Source: CBDDHT01 sp965227905
GTDB lineage: Bacteria > Pseudomonadota > Alphaproteobacteria > Rhizobiales > Methyloligellaceae
DNA length: 64,000 bases
Direction: 5' to 3'
NCBI GenBank assembly: GCA_965227905.1
Contig: OZ245780.1
Span: forward strand, 4,774,001-4,838,000
The notes beneath the pieces are model-generated. The model worked only from the letters and a program-made list of their open reading frames with translations, was not told where the DNA came from and ran no database searches. Position numbers and translations under genes: made by a program. This document shows positions 25,346-33,737 of this stretch, one piece after another. Each line of letters starts with the position of its first letter. The stretch's first letter is position 1.

Positions 25346-25813
25346 TCAGCCATGGCCGCTGCGTCCGACCTCTTCATCAGCGGCCTTGCGTGCGATGTTC
25401 CGGAGCCTTCGCCGGGCGAGCCAGCTCAAGTCTTGCCCATGCGCCTCGATCACCCTCTCCGCGTTGCCGATGGCCCTTTGTCTCAAGACCTGAGCGCGTT
25501 CGGGAGAACCATCCGTCGTTGCCGCAAAGCCATCGTATACCGCATCGATCACCTGGCGCTGAACTTCGGCTTCGGAGAGTCGGGCCGGCATTGCGTGACT
25601 GGCCTCGCCGTCGCACGCTTCCGCAATCTGATCGGCCCCGAATGCTTCCACGGCCAGCCTGTCCAAGGCTCGGCTTAAGTCTCCTTCGTCCGGCATGCCA
25701 ATCAACCGGCGCCGGGCTTCCACAAGGGCATACCGTGCGTGGAGGTCCTCAGGCATCGCCTCCAGCACGTCATTCCAGATTCCGGAGGCGATATCTTCTT
25801 TGATTGGGTCCAC
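25346..25813 (-). CDS. Conserved hypothetical protein
   Basis: 155 residues, acidic and rich in Ala, Glu and Arg, predicted mostly helical (DIASGIWNDVLEAMPEDLHA, ARYALVEARRRLIGMPDEG, ERVIEAHGQDLSWLARRRLR). There is no signal peptide, membrane helix or cysteine cluster. I do not recognise a family. The start is GTG at 25813, preceded by AGGACC, and it lies only 5 bases from the edge of the perfect inverted repeat at 25819-25985. The element has therefore replaced or supplies its promoter region. Confidence 0.55.
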   Translation of the reverse strand: MDPIKEDIASGIWNDVLEAMPEDLHARYALVEARRRLIGMPDEGDLSRALDRLAVEAFGADQIAEACDGEASHAMPARLSEAEVQRQVIDAVYDGFAATTDGSPERAQVLRQRAIGNAERVIEAHGQDLSWLARRRLRNIARKAADEEVGRSGHG

Positions 25814-25818
25814 AGGTC

Positions 25819-25985
25819 CTAGAGCGCTTTCAAAGAATACGGGATCATTTGATGGAGCCCATTTCGCCCATCGGCGTCGTTCCGAAGCTTGCCCGATGCG
25901 ACGGCATCGCGCCGCGCTCCGCGCCTTGCCGAATGAACGAAATGGGCTCCATCAAATGATCCCGTATTCTTTGAAAGCGCTCTAG
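25819..25985. repeat. 167-bp element with perfect 48-bp terminal inverted repeats
   Basis: The arm at 25819-25866 (beginning CTAGAGCGCTTTCAAAG) is the exact reverse complement of 25938-25985, with a 71-base GC-rich centre that can itself fold. It has no coding capacity. The right arm supplies the TAG stop of the DUF1036 gene. The left arm ends 5 bases before the start of the neighbouring gene. It looks like a MITE or large palindromic intergenic element; as RNA it would form a very stable stem and could stop transcription both ways. Confidence 0.85.
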
Positions 25986-26419
25986 TTCCTCAAGATGGTC
26001 GTCCAGGCCTTTCGATCCTTGAAATCAAGCTCACGAAATCCAAGCATTTCACCGAGGATGCAGCCCAACCTGTGTCCCCCCAGTGCAAAATCCTTTGCAC
26101 GCACCCCACAGAGCTTCTTGGGGCCTGAAAAGCTGATCCTAGCGGTCTCGGCGTAATAGTAGGCATACCGGTTGGTCATCTCCGATAGCACCCGATGGCA
26201 TTTGTTCGACTGAACCTTGGTCCACCCCTTGGTTTCCCACTTTCCGTACACAAAGATTGACACAGCCAGCCAGACAGGGCGCTCGACCTTGTTGCACACC
26301 CGCCACCCGGATTTGAGTGCCACATTTGGGTCTGTCACATCTGCCTGGGCGGCCGGCCCGCAAAGCAGCCAGAAGACTGCGGCAATCAAAGCACTGAGTC
26401 TATTTTTCTTATATTTCAT
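25982..26419 (-). CDS. Secreted DUF1036 protein
   Basis: 145 residues. A signal peptide (about 1-26, LIAAVFWLLCGPAAQA) precedes a DUF1036 domain: SGWRVCNKVERPVWLAVSIF, WETKGWTKVQSNKCHRVLSE, RYAYYYAETARI and a closing cysteine pair. DUF1036 proteins are exported alphaproteobacterial proteins of unknown function. The stop codon lies in the arm of the inverted repeat. A second DUF1036 domain ends the next gene, 15 bases upstream on the same strand, so the two are likely an operon. Confidence 0.8.
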   Translation of the reverse strand: MKYKKNRLSALIAAVFWLLCGPAAQADVTDPNVALKSGWRVCNKVERPVWLAVSIFVYGKWETKGWTKVQSNKCHRVLSEMTNRYAYYYAETARISFSGPKKLCGVRAKDFALGGHRLGCILGEMLGFRELDFKDRKAWTTILRN

Positions 26420-26444
26420 AGCGCTTTATACGAATCATTTAATG
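26420..26444. repeat. Degenerate relative of the 25819-25985 repeat end
   Basis: AGCGCTTTATACGAATCATTTAATG matches the outer end of the perfect inverted repeat (AGCGCTTT, ATACG and ATCATTTGATG in the same order) with a 6-base deletion and two changes. It sits between the two DUF1036 genes and overlaps the stop of the upstream one. It is probably an older member of the same element family. Confidence 0.45.
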
Positions 26445-28270
26445 TTCAAAGTGAAACTTGGCTTGTTGCCCAAATTCACTTTCTTGAAAGGCAGATTTTG
26501 ATATCCGGCCGGGCATGTCTTCTTGTGGCCCTCGTACCTGAAGGGCTTCTGCTTCTTGGCGCAGAGGAGAGCGCCTCCCTTCAAATGCGGGCGGCCCTTA
26601 TTACTCACGTAAATGTAGCCGGTGGGATTCTCGATGCGCCTTTGTATCATGGCACAATCGCGAGGCTTCAATCCGTACCATCCTGCTGTCGTCCAGACCA
26701 TACCACCGCCGAGCTTCAGCGATCTATAGGCTGCCGCGTAGTACACCTTTCTGGAGATCCGATTGCATACCCTCCAGCCATACTTGATCTGGTCGCGGAA
26801 ATCCTCCCCATGGATACGATCGTCACCATCAAAGTTCACCACCCCTCCGTGGTGATCGTAGTTGCGTTCTGCGGTTCGCCCGATGGACGTTTTTCCAGAT
26901 GTGCGCCCAAGCGCACTCGTATCGATCCTTTCGAATTCGCTAATTGCGACGCGCCCGACCAGCTCGCAGGGTGAATTGACCGTGTCCTTCTTCATGTCGA
27001 ATTTGAATTCGAAGTCTTTCTTGATGTATCGGACCTGGAGTTTTTTGATGAAGACCTGATATCGGTAAGAATTACCACTCTTAAAACAGTAGTTCGTGAT
27101 TTTTCCCATCGCGGTAATATCCTTCACTGAAAATCCTTTTTGAGGGCCAAGGGCATTCCCTACGATAGAGCGGATCTTGTGGGAGCAGAATTCCTTGGCG
27201 GCACTAGAACAATTGACGGTCGCCGCAGAGTGTTCTGATTTGGAAGCTTGTTTGTCGAATCTCTTCAATATTTTTTTCATCACGGCACTATTGGGATCGC
27301 TTGTTTCCTCCGATGCCTGAATCGACACAAGACTGTTCCAACGGGCCATCTCGTGGGCAGGCACAAAAGGGATAAGCACAGCCAGAGTGCCCATGGGAAT
27401 CCACATGACGACAAGTTGCTGATCTGTGACAAGCTTCGACTTCGCCAGCACAAGCACGATCGGGATGAAGAAAGCTACTGCAGCAGCCAAGCTGACCAAG
27501 ACCTCGAAAATCGTGTTCCAGTTCTCAAAGTAGTTGAGCTTTACCTGGGCTAGGCCCCACGCGAATCCCGCCACGAGCAAGAGAGCCAATACCCAACCGA
27601 AGGGCTTGCGGCCTTCTGGTTCTTCTGAAATCGTGCCGACAGAGGCGGCCTTTTGTTCGGACCCGGCATGACCTGCCAAGGCCCCGCCGGCGGCTGCTTG
27701 ACTGGGCGCAGGTTCGGTTTCCGGACCCCTCTCTGCTACGGGTCTCGTCGGGACTTCAGGCTCGTCACTCCCGTTTGTCTCATGCCACAGTTTCTCAACG
27801 GGCTCTGAACCAGCGGCCAGCTCCGCTGCCTCCTCATCATGGCCCCGGGCGTGCAGAGCCTGGGCAATCGATGCTCGGAAAGCCCACAGCCTTCGGCCCT
27901 TTGCAAAGCTCGCGGTTTCGGCCTGTCCCAGGATCTTGGAAAGATCCGTTTCGATATCGACCGTGACGTCTTCTTCTGTGGGCTTTTGTTCCCCCGACGG
28001 TTTGCCATCTGCGGCTTGCAGGTCGTGATCCGCATCAACTTCAATCCCGACAACCGGTACCGGTTCATTGAAAGCCGCGCCCGCGTCAACCGGACCTTCG
28101 CTGATCGTCCCTGCCATGGGCGCTCGCATCATACCGCGCCGGCCATCGGCATCTAGCAGCGTGTAGAGCGGATCGCCCTTGGCCACGGACTGACCTGCCG
28201 CGACATGCGTTTCAATGATCTGAAGGGGATAGGACAGATGCCCAGGGAGTTGCAGTCTTTTCAATGGCAT
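26435..28270 (-). CDS. Biotin/lipoyl-like domain - membrane - DUF1036 fusion protein
   Basis: 611 residues. Residues 1-85 form a biotin/lipoyl-type barrel (QIIETHVAAGQSVAKGDPLY, then MMRAPMAGTISEGPVDAGAA) that lacks the attachment Lys at the hairpin. A charged linker with a short Ala-rich helical repeat (RASIAQALHARGHDEEAAEL) reaches about 215. Three membrane helices span about 217-310 (WVLALLLVAGFAWGL, VSLAAAVAFFIPIVLVL, VVMWIPMGTLAVLIPFV). A periplasmic region follows, then a DUF1036 domain from about 495 (KYGWRVCNRISRKVYYAAAY, GWYGLKPRDCAMIQRR). I know no characterised protein with this layout. No clear ribosome site precedes the ATG. Confidence 0.68.
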   Translation of the reverse strand: MPLKRLQLPGHLSYPLQIIETHVAAGQSVAKGDPLYTLLDADGRRGMMRAPMAGTISEGPVDAGAAFNEPVPVVGIEVDADHDLQAADGKPSGEQKPTEEDVTVDIETDLSKILGQAETASFAKGRRLWAFRASIAQALHARGHDEEAAELAAGSEPVEKLWHETNGSDEPEVPTRPVAERGPETEPAPSQAAAGGALAGHAGSEQKAASVGTISEEPEGRKPFGWVLALLLVAGFAWGLAQVKLNYFENWNTIFEVLVSLAAAVAFFIPIVLVLAKSKLVTDQQLVVMWIPMGTLAVLIPFVPAHEMARWNSLVSIQASEETSDPNSAVMKKILKRFDKQASKSEHSAATVNCSSAAKEFCSHKIRSIVGNALGPQKGFSVKDITAMGKITNYCFKSGNSYRYQVFIKKLQVRYIKKDFEFKFDMKKDTVNSPCELVGRVAISEFERIDTSALGRTSGKTSIGRTAERNYDHHGGVVNFDGDDRIHGEDFRDQIKYGWRVCNRISRKVYYAAAYRSLKLGGGMVWTTAGWYGLKPRDCAMIQRRIENPTGYIYVSNKGRPHLKGGALLCAKKQKPFRYEGHKKTCPAGYQNLPFKKVNLGNKPSFTLNIK

Positions 28271-28741
28271 GGTGGGAGGACGCGGGTTGGTCGAGGTTGA
28301 ACTTGATGGGTCTCCTGATTGTGTCCAACCGGATCCGAAAATCTAGTGCTATTCAAGTCGCACCCCGCCTACGATTCTTAAAATACCCGCGAGACCGATG
28401 CTGACCTCCGCACCATAAAGTCCTTTAAGCGCTCGCAAAGAGCTCAAATCGTCCGTTGGCGGACAAGAGGTCGAAAAATGCAGAGCCACAAGCGTTCAGG
28501 TGGACCAAGTCAGCAGACGACATACCCGCAACCATTAATCGGTTCTGTCTCACAACACTCAAAACCGCAGAGGCCCAAATCCAAATCGGCGAGACTTCAG
28601 AATCAGGAAACTAGAGACCAATAAGGGTACCCTAGGGCGATTGGCCCACAGGGGGGAGCCGGCTTCAGGACTTTCGAACCGGACTCTTAGCGCCCGACCC
28701 AACGTCGTCGATTGCAAATTTCAAAAGACCCGAATATATAT
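28271..28741. other. Intergenic region between DUF1036 fusion and MFS gene
   Basis: Mostly featureless. One 48-codon frame at 28478-28624 on the plus strand (MQSHKRSGGPSQQ...) has GAGGT 5-6 bases before its ATG, but its product is low-complexity and unsupported. The divergent promoters of both flanking genes must lie here. Confidence 0.35.
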
Positions 28742-28759
28742 CTACCTATTGATAGGTAG
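28742..28759. promoter_or_regulatory. Operator palindrome upstream of MFS transporter
   Basis: CTACCTAT-TG-ATAGGTAG, perfect 8-base arms around 2 bases, 37 bases upstream of the MFS start. The size and symmetry suit a TetR-type dimer. No regulator gene is adjacent, so the protein that binds it is encoded elsewhere. Confidence 0.65.
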
Positions 28760-28796
28760 CTTTCCTAAATGGCACTCTTGTCTTTAAGGTTCCGAG

Positions 28797-30041
28797 ATGT
28801 CCAACAATCCATCCATCGTCCGCCCCACTTGGCGACCGCTCTGGGTCGTCATATTTGCGGCTGGAGCCATTATCGGCTTGAGCCTGGGCTTGCGGCATAC
28901 CTTCGGCCTGTTCCTCGATCCGATCAGTACGGACCTCGGGCTCGGCCGCGAGTCGTTCGCCCTCGCCATGGGTATGCAGAATCTGTTCTGGGGATTGTCG
29001 GCGCCTCTTTTTGGCGCTGTGGCCGACAAATACGGATCAGGCCGTGTTGTCGTTATCGGCGGTATTCTCTACGCGGCCGGACTTGTCCTCACGGCGAATT
29101 CCGGGAGCACAACGGCATTGGCCGGCGGTGGCGTATTGCTGGGCCTGGGCATCAGCGGCACGTCTTTTTCAGCTGTTCTTGGCGCTGTCGCTCGGGCGGC
29201 ATCGCCGGAAAAGAGGCAGACGGCGCTCGCGCTGACGGCGACTGGGGGGTCGATCGGACAATTTGTTGCGCTGCCCTACGCGCAAGCACTCATCGGCGGT
29301 CTCGGCTGGTCGACGACGCTGCTGGTGCTGGCAGGAACCGCGGCAATTACCGTTGTCCTGGCCTGGGGCGTCGCGGGCTCGCCACAGGCCGCCAATACTG
29401 AGGCAGAAGAGAACACGCAGGGCTTGGTTGCTGCTTTCTCCGAAGCCATGCGACATCGCAGCTTCCTGCTGCTGACCGCGGGTTTCTTCGTCTGCGGCTT
29501 TCACGTCACATTCGTTGCAACCCACCTTCCGGCATTCCTGACCGACGAAGGATTTGAGCCCTGGCTGGGGGCCGCCTCCCTCGGGATCATTGGATTTGTG
29601 AATATTCTTGGCACCTACGTCTTCGGGCGCTGGGGCGCCGTCGTCGAGAAGCGCATCGCATTGAGCTGGCTCTATTTCGGCCGCGCCCTTGTGTTTGCGG
29701 CGCTTCTGCTCGTCCCGCTGACCGAAACCACTGTCCTGGCATTTGCCGTAGCGATCGGTTTTCTGTGGCTTGGTACCGTTCCATTGACCAGCGGCCTGGT
29801 CGCGACGCTCTTTGGCCCCAAATGGGTGTCGATGCTTTTCGGCATCGTCTTTATTTCCCATCAGATCGGATCGTTCCTGGGGGCGTGGTTTGGTGGATAC
29901 GTCTTCGACAAGGTGCAGTCATATGACACCATGTGGTGGCTGTCGGTCGCATTGGCCCTGCTGGCAGCGCTGTTGCACTGGCCGATCAAAGAGGAACCGG
30001 TGCAACGCTTGAAGGCCGCGACGAGCCAACCTCAGGGCTGA
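28797..30041 (+). CDS. Major facilitator superfamily transporter
   Basis: 414 residues with about 12 predicted helices. The N-terminal half carries GLRHTFGLFLDPISTDLGLG after helix 1 and the loop 2-3 signature GAVADKYGSGRVVVIGG (MFS motif A-like). The central loop near 200 is acidic (TEAEENTQG). The C-half has GTVPLTSGLVATLFGPKW and SHQIGSFLGAWFGGYVFD, as in the monocarboxylate/oxalate-formate antiporter-like MFS group. The likely substrate is a small organic anion, but that is uncertain. AAGG precedes the ATG. Control by the palindrome at 28742-28759 is probable. Confidence 0.88.
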   Translation: MSNNPSIVRPTWRPLWVVIFAAGAIIGLSLGLRHTFGLFLDPISTDLGLGRESFALAMGMQNLFWGLSAPLFGAVADKYGSGRVVVIGGILYAAGLVLTANSGSTTALAGGGVLLGLGISGTSFSAVLGAVARAASPEKRQTALALTATGGSIGQFVALPYAQALIGGLGWSTTLLVLAGTAAITVVLAWGVAGSPQAANTEAEENTQGLVAAFSEAMRHRSFLLLTAGFFVCGFHVTFVATHLPAFLTDEGFEPWLGAASLGIIGFVNILGTYVFGRWGAVVEKRIALSWLYFGRALVFAALLLVPLTETTVLAFAVAIGFLWLGTVPLTSGLVATLFGPKWVSMLFGIVFISHQIGSFLGAWFGGYVFDKVQSYDTMWWLSVALALLAALLHWPIKEEPVQRLKAATSQPQG

Positions 30042-30091
30042 TATTGTTCTGACTCGGACGGGATACGATCAGGATTGCAATTGCGGCCTTT

Positions 30092-30185
30092 CCCCTCACC
30101 CATCCCTCTCCCCAGGGAGAGGGCTAGTAGAATGACGGTGTTGGAATATCGTCCCTTCTCTCTGGGGAGAAGGCTGGGATGAGGG
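30092..30185. repeat. REP-like imperfect inverted repeat
   Basis: CCCCTCACCCATCCCTCTCC on the left is echoed in inverse form by GGAGAAGGCTGGGATGAGGG on the right. Each side also folds locally (CCCTCTCCC-CA-GGGAGAGGG at 30103-30122). This matches the widespread CCCTCACCC...CTCTCCCC type of bacterial intergenic palindrome. It lies between convergent genes and probably works as a terminator or mRNA 3' protector. Confidence 0.65.
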
Positions 30186-30261
30186 ATTTGGAGCGTCCTG
30201 GATTGCAGTATCGATCCTGAGTCACGAACTCACCGAAAACCCATCGGTCCGAACGAAACGA

Positions 30262-30705
30262 TTATGTTTCTTCCGAGCGATCCTGCGCCGCGACGGGTAG
30301 CGGTGTGGCCTGATGATGGGTCAGGCGCCACTGGCCGTCTTCGAGTACGAATGTGTTGGTCGCGATGGTCTGCACGCCGCCCATGTCTTCGGTACATAAG
30401 ACGAACGCGGCATTTCGGTTCAGAATGACAGTCTGGCTCTTCGGGTAGATTTCGGGCGGTGCGCCCTCAACCATGATGCGATACCAGGACGCCATGACTG
30501 AATCCCGGCCCGTGATTCCCTGCCAATTCGGGTGATAGACAGCGACGCTTCGTGTCTTGGACCAGAGATTGTTCATGGCGTCGAAATCCGCCGCACGAAA
30601 CGCCGTATAAAAGGCTTCGTTCGCGATACGGACGCGCTTCTCTTCGACAGCGTGATTGTTCACGGAGCCGTTCGTTCCTTCACGCGGTGTGTTGTCCTTT
30701 GCCAT
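30262..30705 (-). CDS. SnoaL/NTF2-like protein
   Basis: 147 residues. From about residue 28 the protein matches the cone-shaped NTF2-like fold: ANEAFYTAFRAADFDAMNNL, VAVYHPNWQGITGRDSVMAS, then FVLCTEDMGGVQTIATNTFV and WRLTHHQATPL. Members bind small molecules in the cone pocket and may be isomerases, hydratases or simple ligand binders. The ATG at 30705 is chosen because upstream residues are not conserved in type; its ribosome site (GAGAC) is weak. It is divergent from the ACT-domain gene. No substrate can be named. Confidence 0.75.
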   Translation of the reverse strand: MAKDNTPREGTNGSVNNHAVEEKRVRIANEAFYTAFRAADFDAMNNLWSKTRSVAVYHPNWQGITGRDSVMASWYRIMVEGAPPEIYPKSQTVILNRNAAFVLCTEDMGGVQTIATNTFVLEDGQWRLTHHQATPLPVAAQDRSEET

Positions 30706-30905
30706 GTCTCTATCAATACCACGCAACGCCGACACAAATAAGAGCAAATAGATGCAGCATGGTCGGTATCCTAAGCGATTTCCCAATGCCGGTCGCCCAA
30801 TATTGAGGAACTGGGCCCCCCAGATGCATCAGGCTGCCTTGGCACGCTCTTGCCGTCGGTCCATTATTCCCGCTACGACTGAGTGTGATGAGGGAGAATG
30901 GCAAG

Positions 30906-31436
30906 ATGGCGACAGATATGGTGTTAACGGCGATTGCGCGCGATCGTCCAGGCGTTGTCGAGGCCCTCGCCGATGTCGTCGCGCGCCATTCCGGGAACTG
31001 GGTCGACAGTTCCATGGCTCGTCTGGCGGGTGAATTTGCCGGGATCGTAAGAATCAGCGTTCCCAACAGCGCATCATCGTCGCTGAAAACCGCCCTTGCG
31101 GACCTCTCTGCCGACGGTATCGATGTAACGCTTCACGCCGGCGAGGCATCAGTGCCGCCGAGCAAGCGGCGTCTGGCGCGCCTCGAGTTGACAGGGCTTG
31201 ATCACACGGGGATCGTCCTTGAAGTCACGCGCGCCCTGTCGCAATACAATGTCAATATCAACAATCTCGAAACGCATGTCTTTCCCGGCAGCATGGGAGG
31301 CGAACCCATGTTCAAGGCGAAAGCTGACATGATCCTGCCGCCTGACCTCGATAAGGATGATTTATGTGATGCGCTGGAGCTGATCGCAAACGACATCATG
31401 GTCGAAATCGACCTTGAGGAAACTTCCGAAAGCTAG
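30906..31436 (+). CDS. Two-ACT-domain regulatory protein, GcvR-like
   Basis: 176 residues made of two ACT domains: about 5-75 (VLTAIARDRPGVVEALADVV, NWVDSSMARLAGEFAGIVRI) and 92-170 (RLELTGLDHTGIVLEVTRAL, YNVNINNLETHVFP). This layout is that of GcvR, the glycine-cleavage repressor accessory protein, which senses glycine by protein contact. No gcv genes are nearby, so the ligand is uncertain. The ATG at 30906 has GGGAG at good spacing; an upstream GTG at 30885 is also open. It lies 19 bases before the DUF3754 gene and forms an operon with it and prmA. Confidence 0.82.
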   Translation: MATDMVLTAIARDRPGVVEALADVVARHSGNWVDSSMARLAGEFAGIVRISVPNSASSSLKTALADLSADGIDVTLHAGEASVPPSKRRLARLELTGLDHTGIVLEVTRALSQYNVNINNLETHVFPGSMGGEPMFKAKADMILPPDLDKDDLCDALELIANDIMVEIDLEETSES

Positions 31437-31455
31437 GGCAATAGGTCATCAAGAG

Positions 31456-32811
31456 ATGGATGATTTTTCAATCGGCGAAGAGCCTACCTCCCCCGATCTG
31501 ATCGAGGTCTCAGATCTCGAACAAACCGGCAGGGAGCGATTCATTCCTCTCACACGATTCGCCCTGCTTGATCGCCTGGCGCGCGCGAGCGAGCAGTCCG
31601 TCGTGCAGTCGCCTGCATGGCCGGGATTTGTTCGACGGCTTGCCGCCTGGAGACATATGGAACATCGGGACCGGCTGATGCGTCTGAAGGAGCGGTATCT
31701 ACCCTTCAGTCCCGATCGCGATACAGTCCGCGTCCTGACATTTTCCGATAGCGAACTTGACCGGATCCGTACTGAATTCGTCGCGGAAGTCACCGCCCTT
31801 CTCGAGCGCGCCAATTACGAGCGCATAACGGAGGAGGATCTTCAGGAGCTTCTAAACGCACGCTCCCCCTATGGTCTGCAGCTTGATGTCGATCTCAGCG
31901 AGTATGAAGAGATCCTCATTTACAGCCGGGGGAGCGCCGTCGAGACGCGGGAAGAGCGTGACATCAAGAAACTGTATCTGTCCAAGACAAAGCTAGAGGT
32001 GCCGGTTTTTTTGAGGCTCTTCATGTTGGCGAAGCTGAAGACGGAAAAGGATCGCCTTGCAGAAATCATGCAGACCGAAGGCCTCGATGAGGAAAAGGCC
32101 GCAAAACGGTTGCGGCAACTCAGAAAGCACCTGCCCAAGGAGGCCTCCTTCGAGCACATCTATCTGAAGCTGTTCAAGCGCATACCCCAGATCGATCTCG
32201 AAATGCTCTTCCCCAACACCAAGGTGTCCTTCAAGCCGCTCGACAAGATCCGCCTTGGATTGACGGCTGGCGGCGGCACCGTCGCCGGTGTTTTCGGTGC
32301 TGCAACGAAAGTCATGGCAGCGGCCAATCCTGTGACACTGGCGATCGCGCTCGCAGGTCTTGTCGGCGTGATATTTCGTCAGGTCATGGCCTTCTTCAAT
32401 ACCCGTAACCAATACATGATGGTGTTGGCGCAGAACCTTTTCTTCCACAATCTCGCAAACAATCGCGGCGTGCTGACGCTTCTGGTCGATCGGGCAGAAG
32501 AAGAAGATATCAAGGAAGACCTGCTGCTCTATGCGTTCTTCGGCGACGGGGCTCGGCGGCTGAACGCGCTTGGCCCCGTGAAACGGGCAATCGAGGAATT
32601 TGTGGAAAGGGAGACCGGCAAGCGCCTGGACTATGACCTGTTCGATACGATCGAGCGCCTGCGGGCGGACGGCCTTCTCATAGAAGGCGGCAACGGTTCG
32701 ATCGTGCTTCTCTCACCCGAGGATGCATGCCGTCACCTCGAGCATCGCTGGCAGTCTTGTCTGGATCGAGAAGCTTCGGAGCCTGCGATGCAGGAGGCCG
32801 TCGCGTCGTGA
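31456..32811 (+). CDS. DUF3754/TMEM143-like membrane protein
   Basis: 451 residues. The N-half is soluble and helical (ERFIPLTRFALLDRLARASE, YLPFSPDRDTVRVLTFSDSE). Residues about 225-250 carry the DUF3754 hallmark FEHIYLKLFKRIPQIDLEML. Two membrane helices follow at about 275-320 (LTAGGGTVAGVFGAATKVM, PVTLAIALAGLVGVIFRQVM), then FFHNLANNRGVLTLLVDRAEE. The human relative TMEM143 is mitochondrial, and function is unknown on both sides. The ATG at 31456 has AAGAG upstream. Its TGA overlaps the GTG start of prmA, so translation of the two is probably coupled. Confidence 0.8.
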   Translation: MDDFSIGEEPTSPDLIEVSDLEQTGRERFIPLTRFALLDRLARASEQSVVQSPAWPGFVRRLAAWRHMEHRDRLMRLKERYLPFSPDRDTVRVLTFSDSELDRIRTEFVAEVTALLERANYERITEEDLQELLNARSPYGLQLDVDLSEYEEILIYSRGSAVETREERDIKKLYLSKTKLEVPVFLRLFMLAKLKTEKDRLAEIMQTEGLDEEKAAKRLRQLRKHLPKEASFEHIYLKLFKRIPQIDLEMLFPNTKVSFKPLDKIRLGLTAGGGTVAGVFGAATKVMAAANPVTLAIALAGLVGVIFRQVMAFFNTRNQYMMVLAQNLFFHNLANNRGVLTLLVDRAEEEDIKEDLLLYAFFGDGARRLNALGPVKRAIEEFVERETGKRLDYDLFDTIERLRADGLLIEGGNGSIVLLSPEDACRHLEHRWQSCLDREASEPAMQEAVAS

Positions 32812-33695
32812 CATCGGAACGGTGCTTCACGGCTCGCCGCGTCGTGGACGCGGAATTTGCCGAAGCCGTATCTGACGCGTTGTCCCAAGACGATACTTTG
32901 CCCGCCATGGCGGTCGCTCAATTTGAGGCCTCCAAAAGACAACAGGAGGTCATCGCGTACTACGAGTCGAGACCCGATGCAGAGGGTCTACGGAACATTG
33001 TCCGTTCTGCAATTCCAGCTGCCACATTGCCTGAAATCGAATTGGCCGTTCTGGAACCGGAAAACTGGGTAGCGAAGTCGCAAAAGAGCCTGCATCCGGT
33101 CGAAGGGGGGCGGTTTATCGTCCATGGCAGCCACGACCTGGATCGCTTCCGCACGTTTCGCCGCGCAATTCTGATCGACGCAGGTCAGGCTTTCGGTACC
33201 GCACATCACGGCACGACCCGAGGCTGTCTGATCGCGCTATCGAACCGGCTGAAGCTGGGGCTTCCCTATCGCATGCTCGATCTCGGCACGGGTTCAGGCG
33301 TCCTGGCGATCGCCGCAGCAAAAGCTGGAGCCTGCAACGTGATCGCGACGGACATCGATCCAATCGCGGTCGACGTTGCAAGGGAAAACGCACGCCTGAA
33401 TAGAGTTGCAACGCGCATATCCTTCCTGCAGGCGAACGGTCTCGATCATCCACTGCTGCGCCATACAGACGGTTTCGATCTGGTGTTTGCAAACATCCTG
33501 GCAAGGCCACTGGCACGGCTCGCACCGGACATCGCCAATGTCATGGTGCGCGGGGGCGATCTCGTGCTCTCGGGGCTCATTCCAAATCAGGCCCGTCCCA
33601 TCGCCGCGCAATACCGATCGATGGGCTTTTCGCTGCTCCGTGCGAGCATCGTCGACGGTTGGTCGACGCTCTGCCTGAGGCGTCGAAGCGGCTGA
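32808..33695 (+). CDS. prmA: Ribosomal protein L11 methyltransferase-like protein
   Basis: 295 residues. The C-terminal half is a Rossmann SAM-methyltransferase: LDLGTGSGVLAIAAAKAGAC (motif I), VIATDIDPIAVDVARENARLN (acidic loop) and the PrmA signature VFANILARPLARLAPDI with NILA in place of the catalytic NPP(Y/F). Upstream, GQAFGTAHHGTTRGCLIAL corresponds to the PrmA FGTG.HxTT element. PrmA trimethylates lysines and the N-terminus of L11. The GTG start at 32808 lies in a GTGA overlap with the DUF3754 stop. A 9-bp hairpin follows. Confidence 0.87.
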   Translation: MTSERCFTARRVVDAEFAEAVSDALSQDDTLPAMAVAQFEASKRQQEVIAYYESRPDAEGLRNIVRSAIPAATLPEIELAVLEPENWVAKSQKSLHPVEGGRFIVHGSHDLDRFRTFRRAILIDAGQAFGTAHHGTTRGCLIALSNRLKLGLPYRMLDLGTGSGVLAIAAAKAGACNVIATDIDPIAVDVARENARLNRVATRISFLQANGLDHPLLRHTDGFDLVFANILARPLARLAPDIANVMVRGGDLVLSGLIPNQARPIAAQYRSMGFSLLRASIVDGWSTLCLRRRSG

Positions 33696-33715
33696 TTGCA
33701 CAATGGCTCGGAAGA

Positions 33716-33737
33716 CCGAGCCGCCTAAGCGGCTCGG
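33716..33737. terminator. Bidirectional hairpin after prmA
   Basis: CCGAGCCGC-CTAA-GCGGCTCGG is a 9-base perfect stem with a 4-base loop, placed between the convergent prmA and a small DUF1127-like gene and overlapping the 3' end of the latter. An alternative stem, GGCTCGG-AAGA-CCGAGCC at 33705-33722, could compete with it. Confidence 0.6.
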
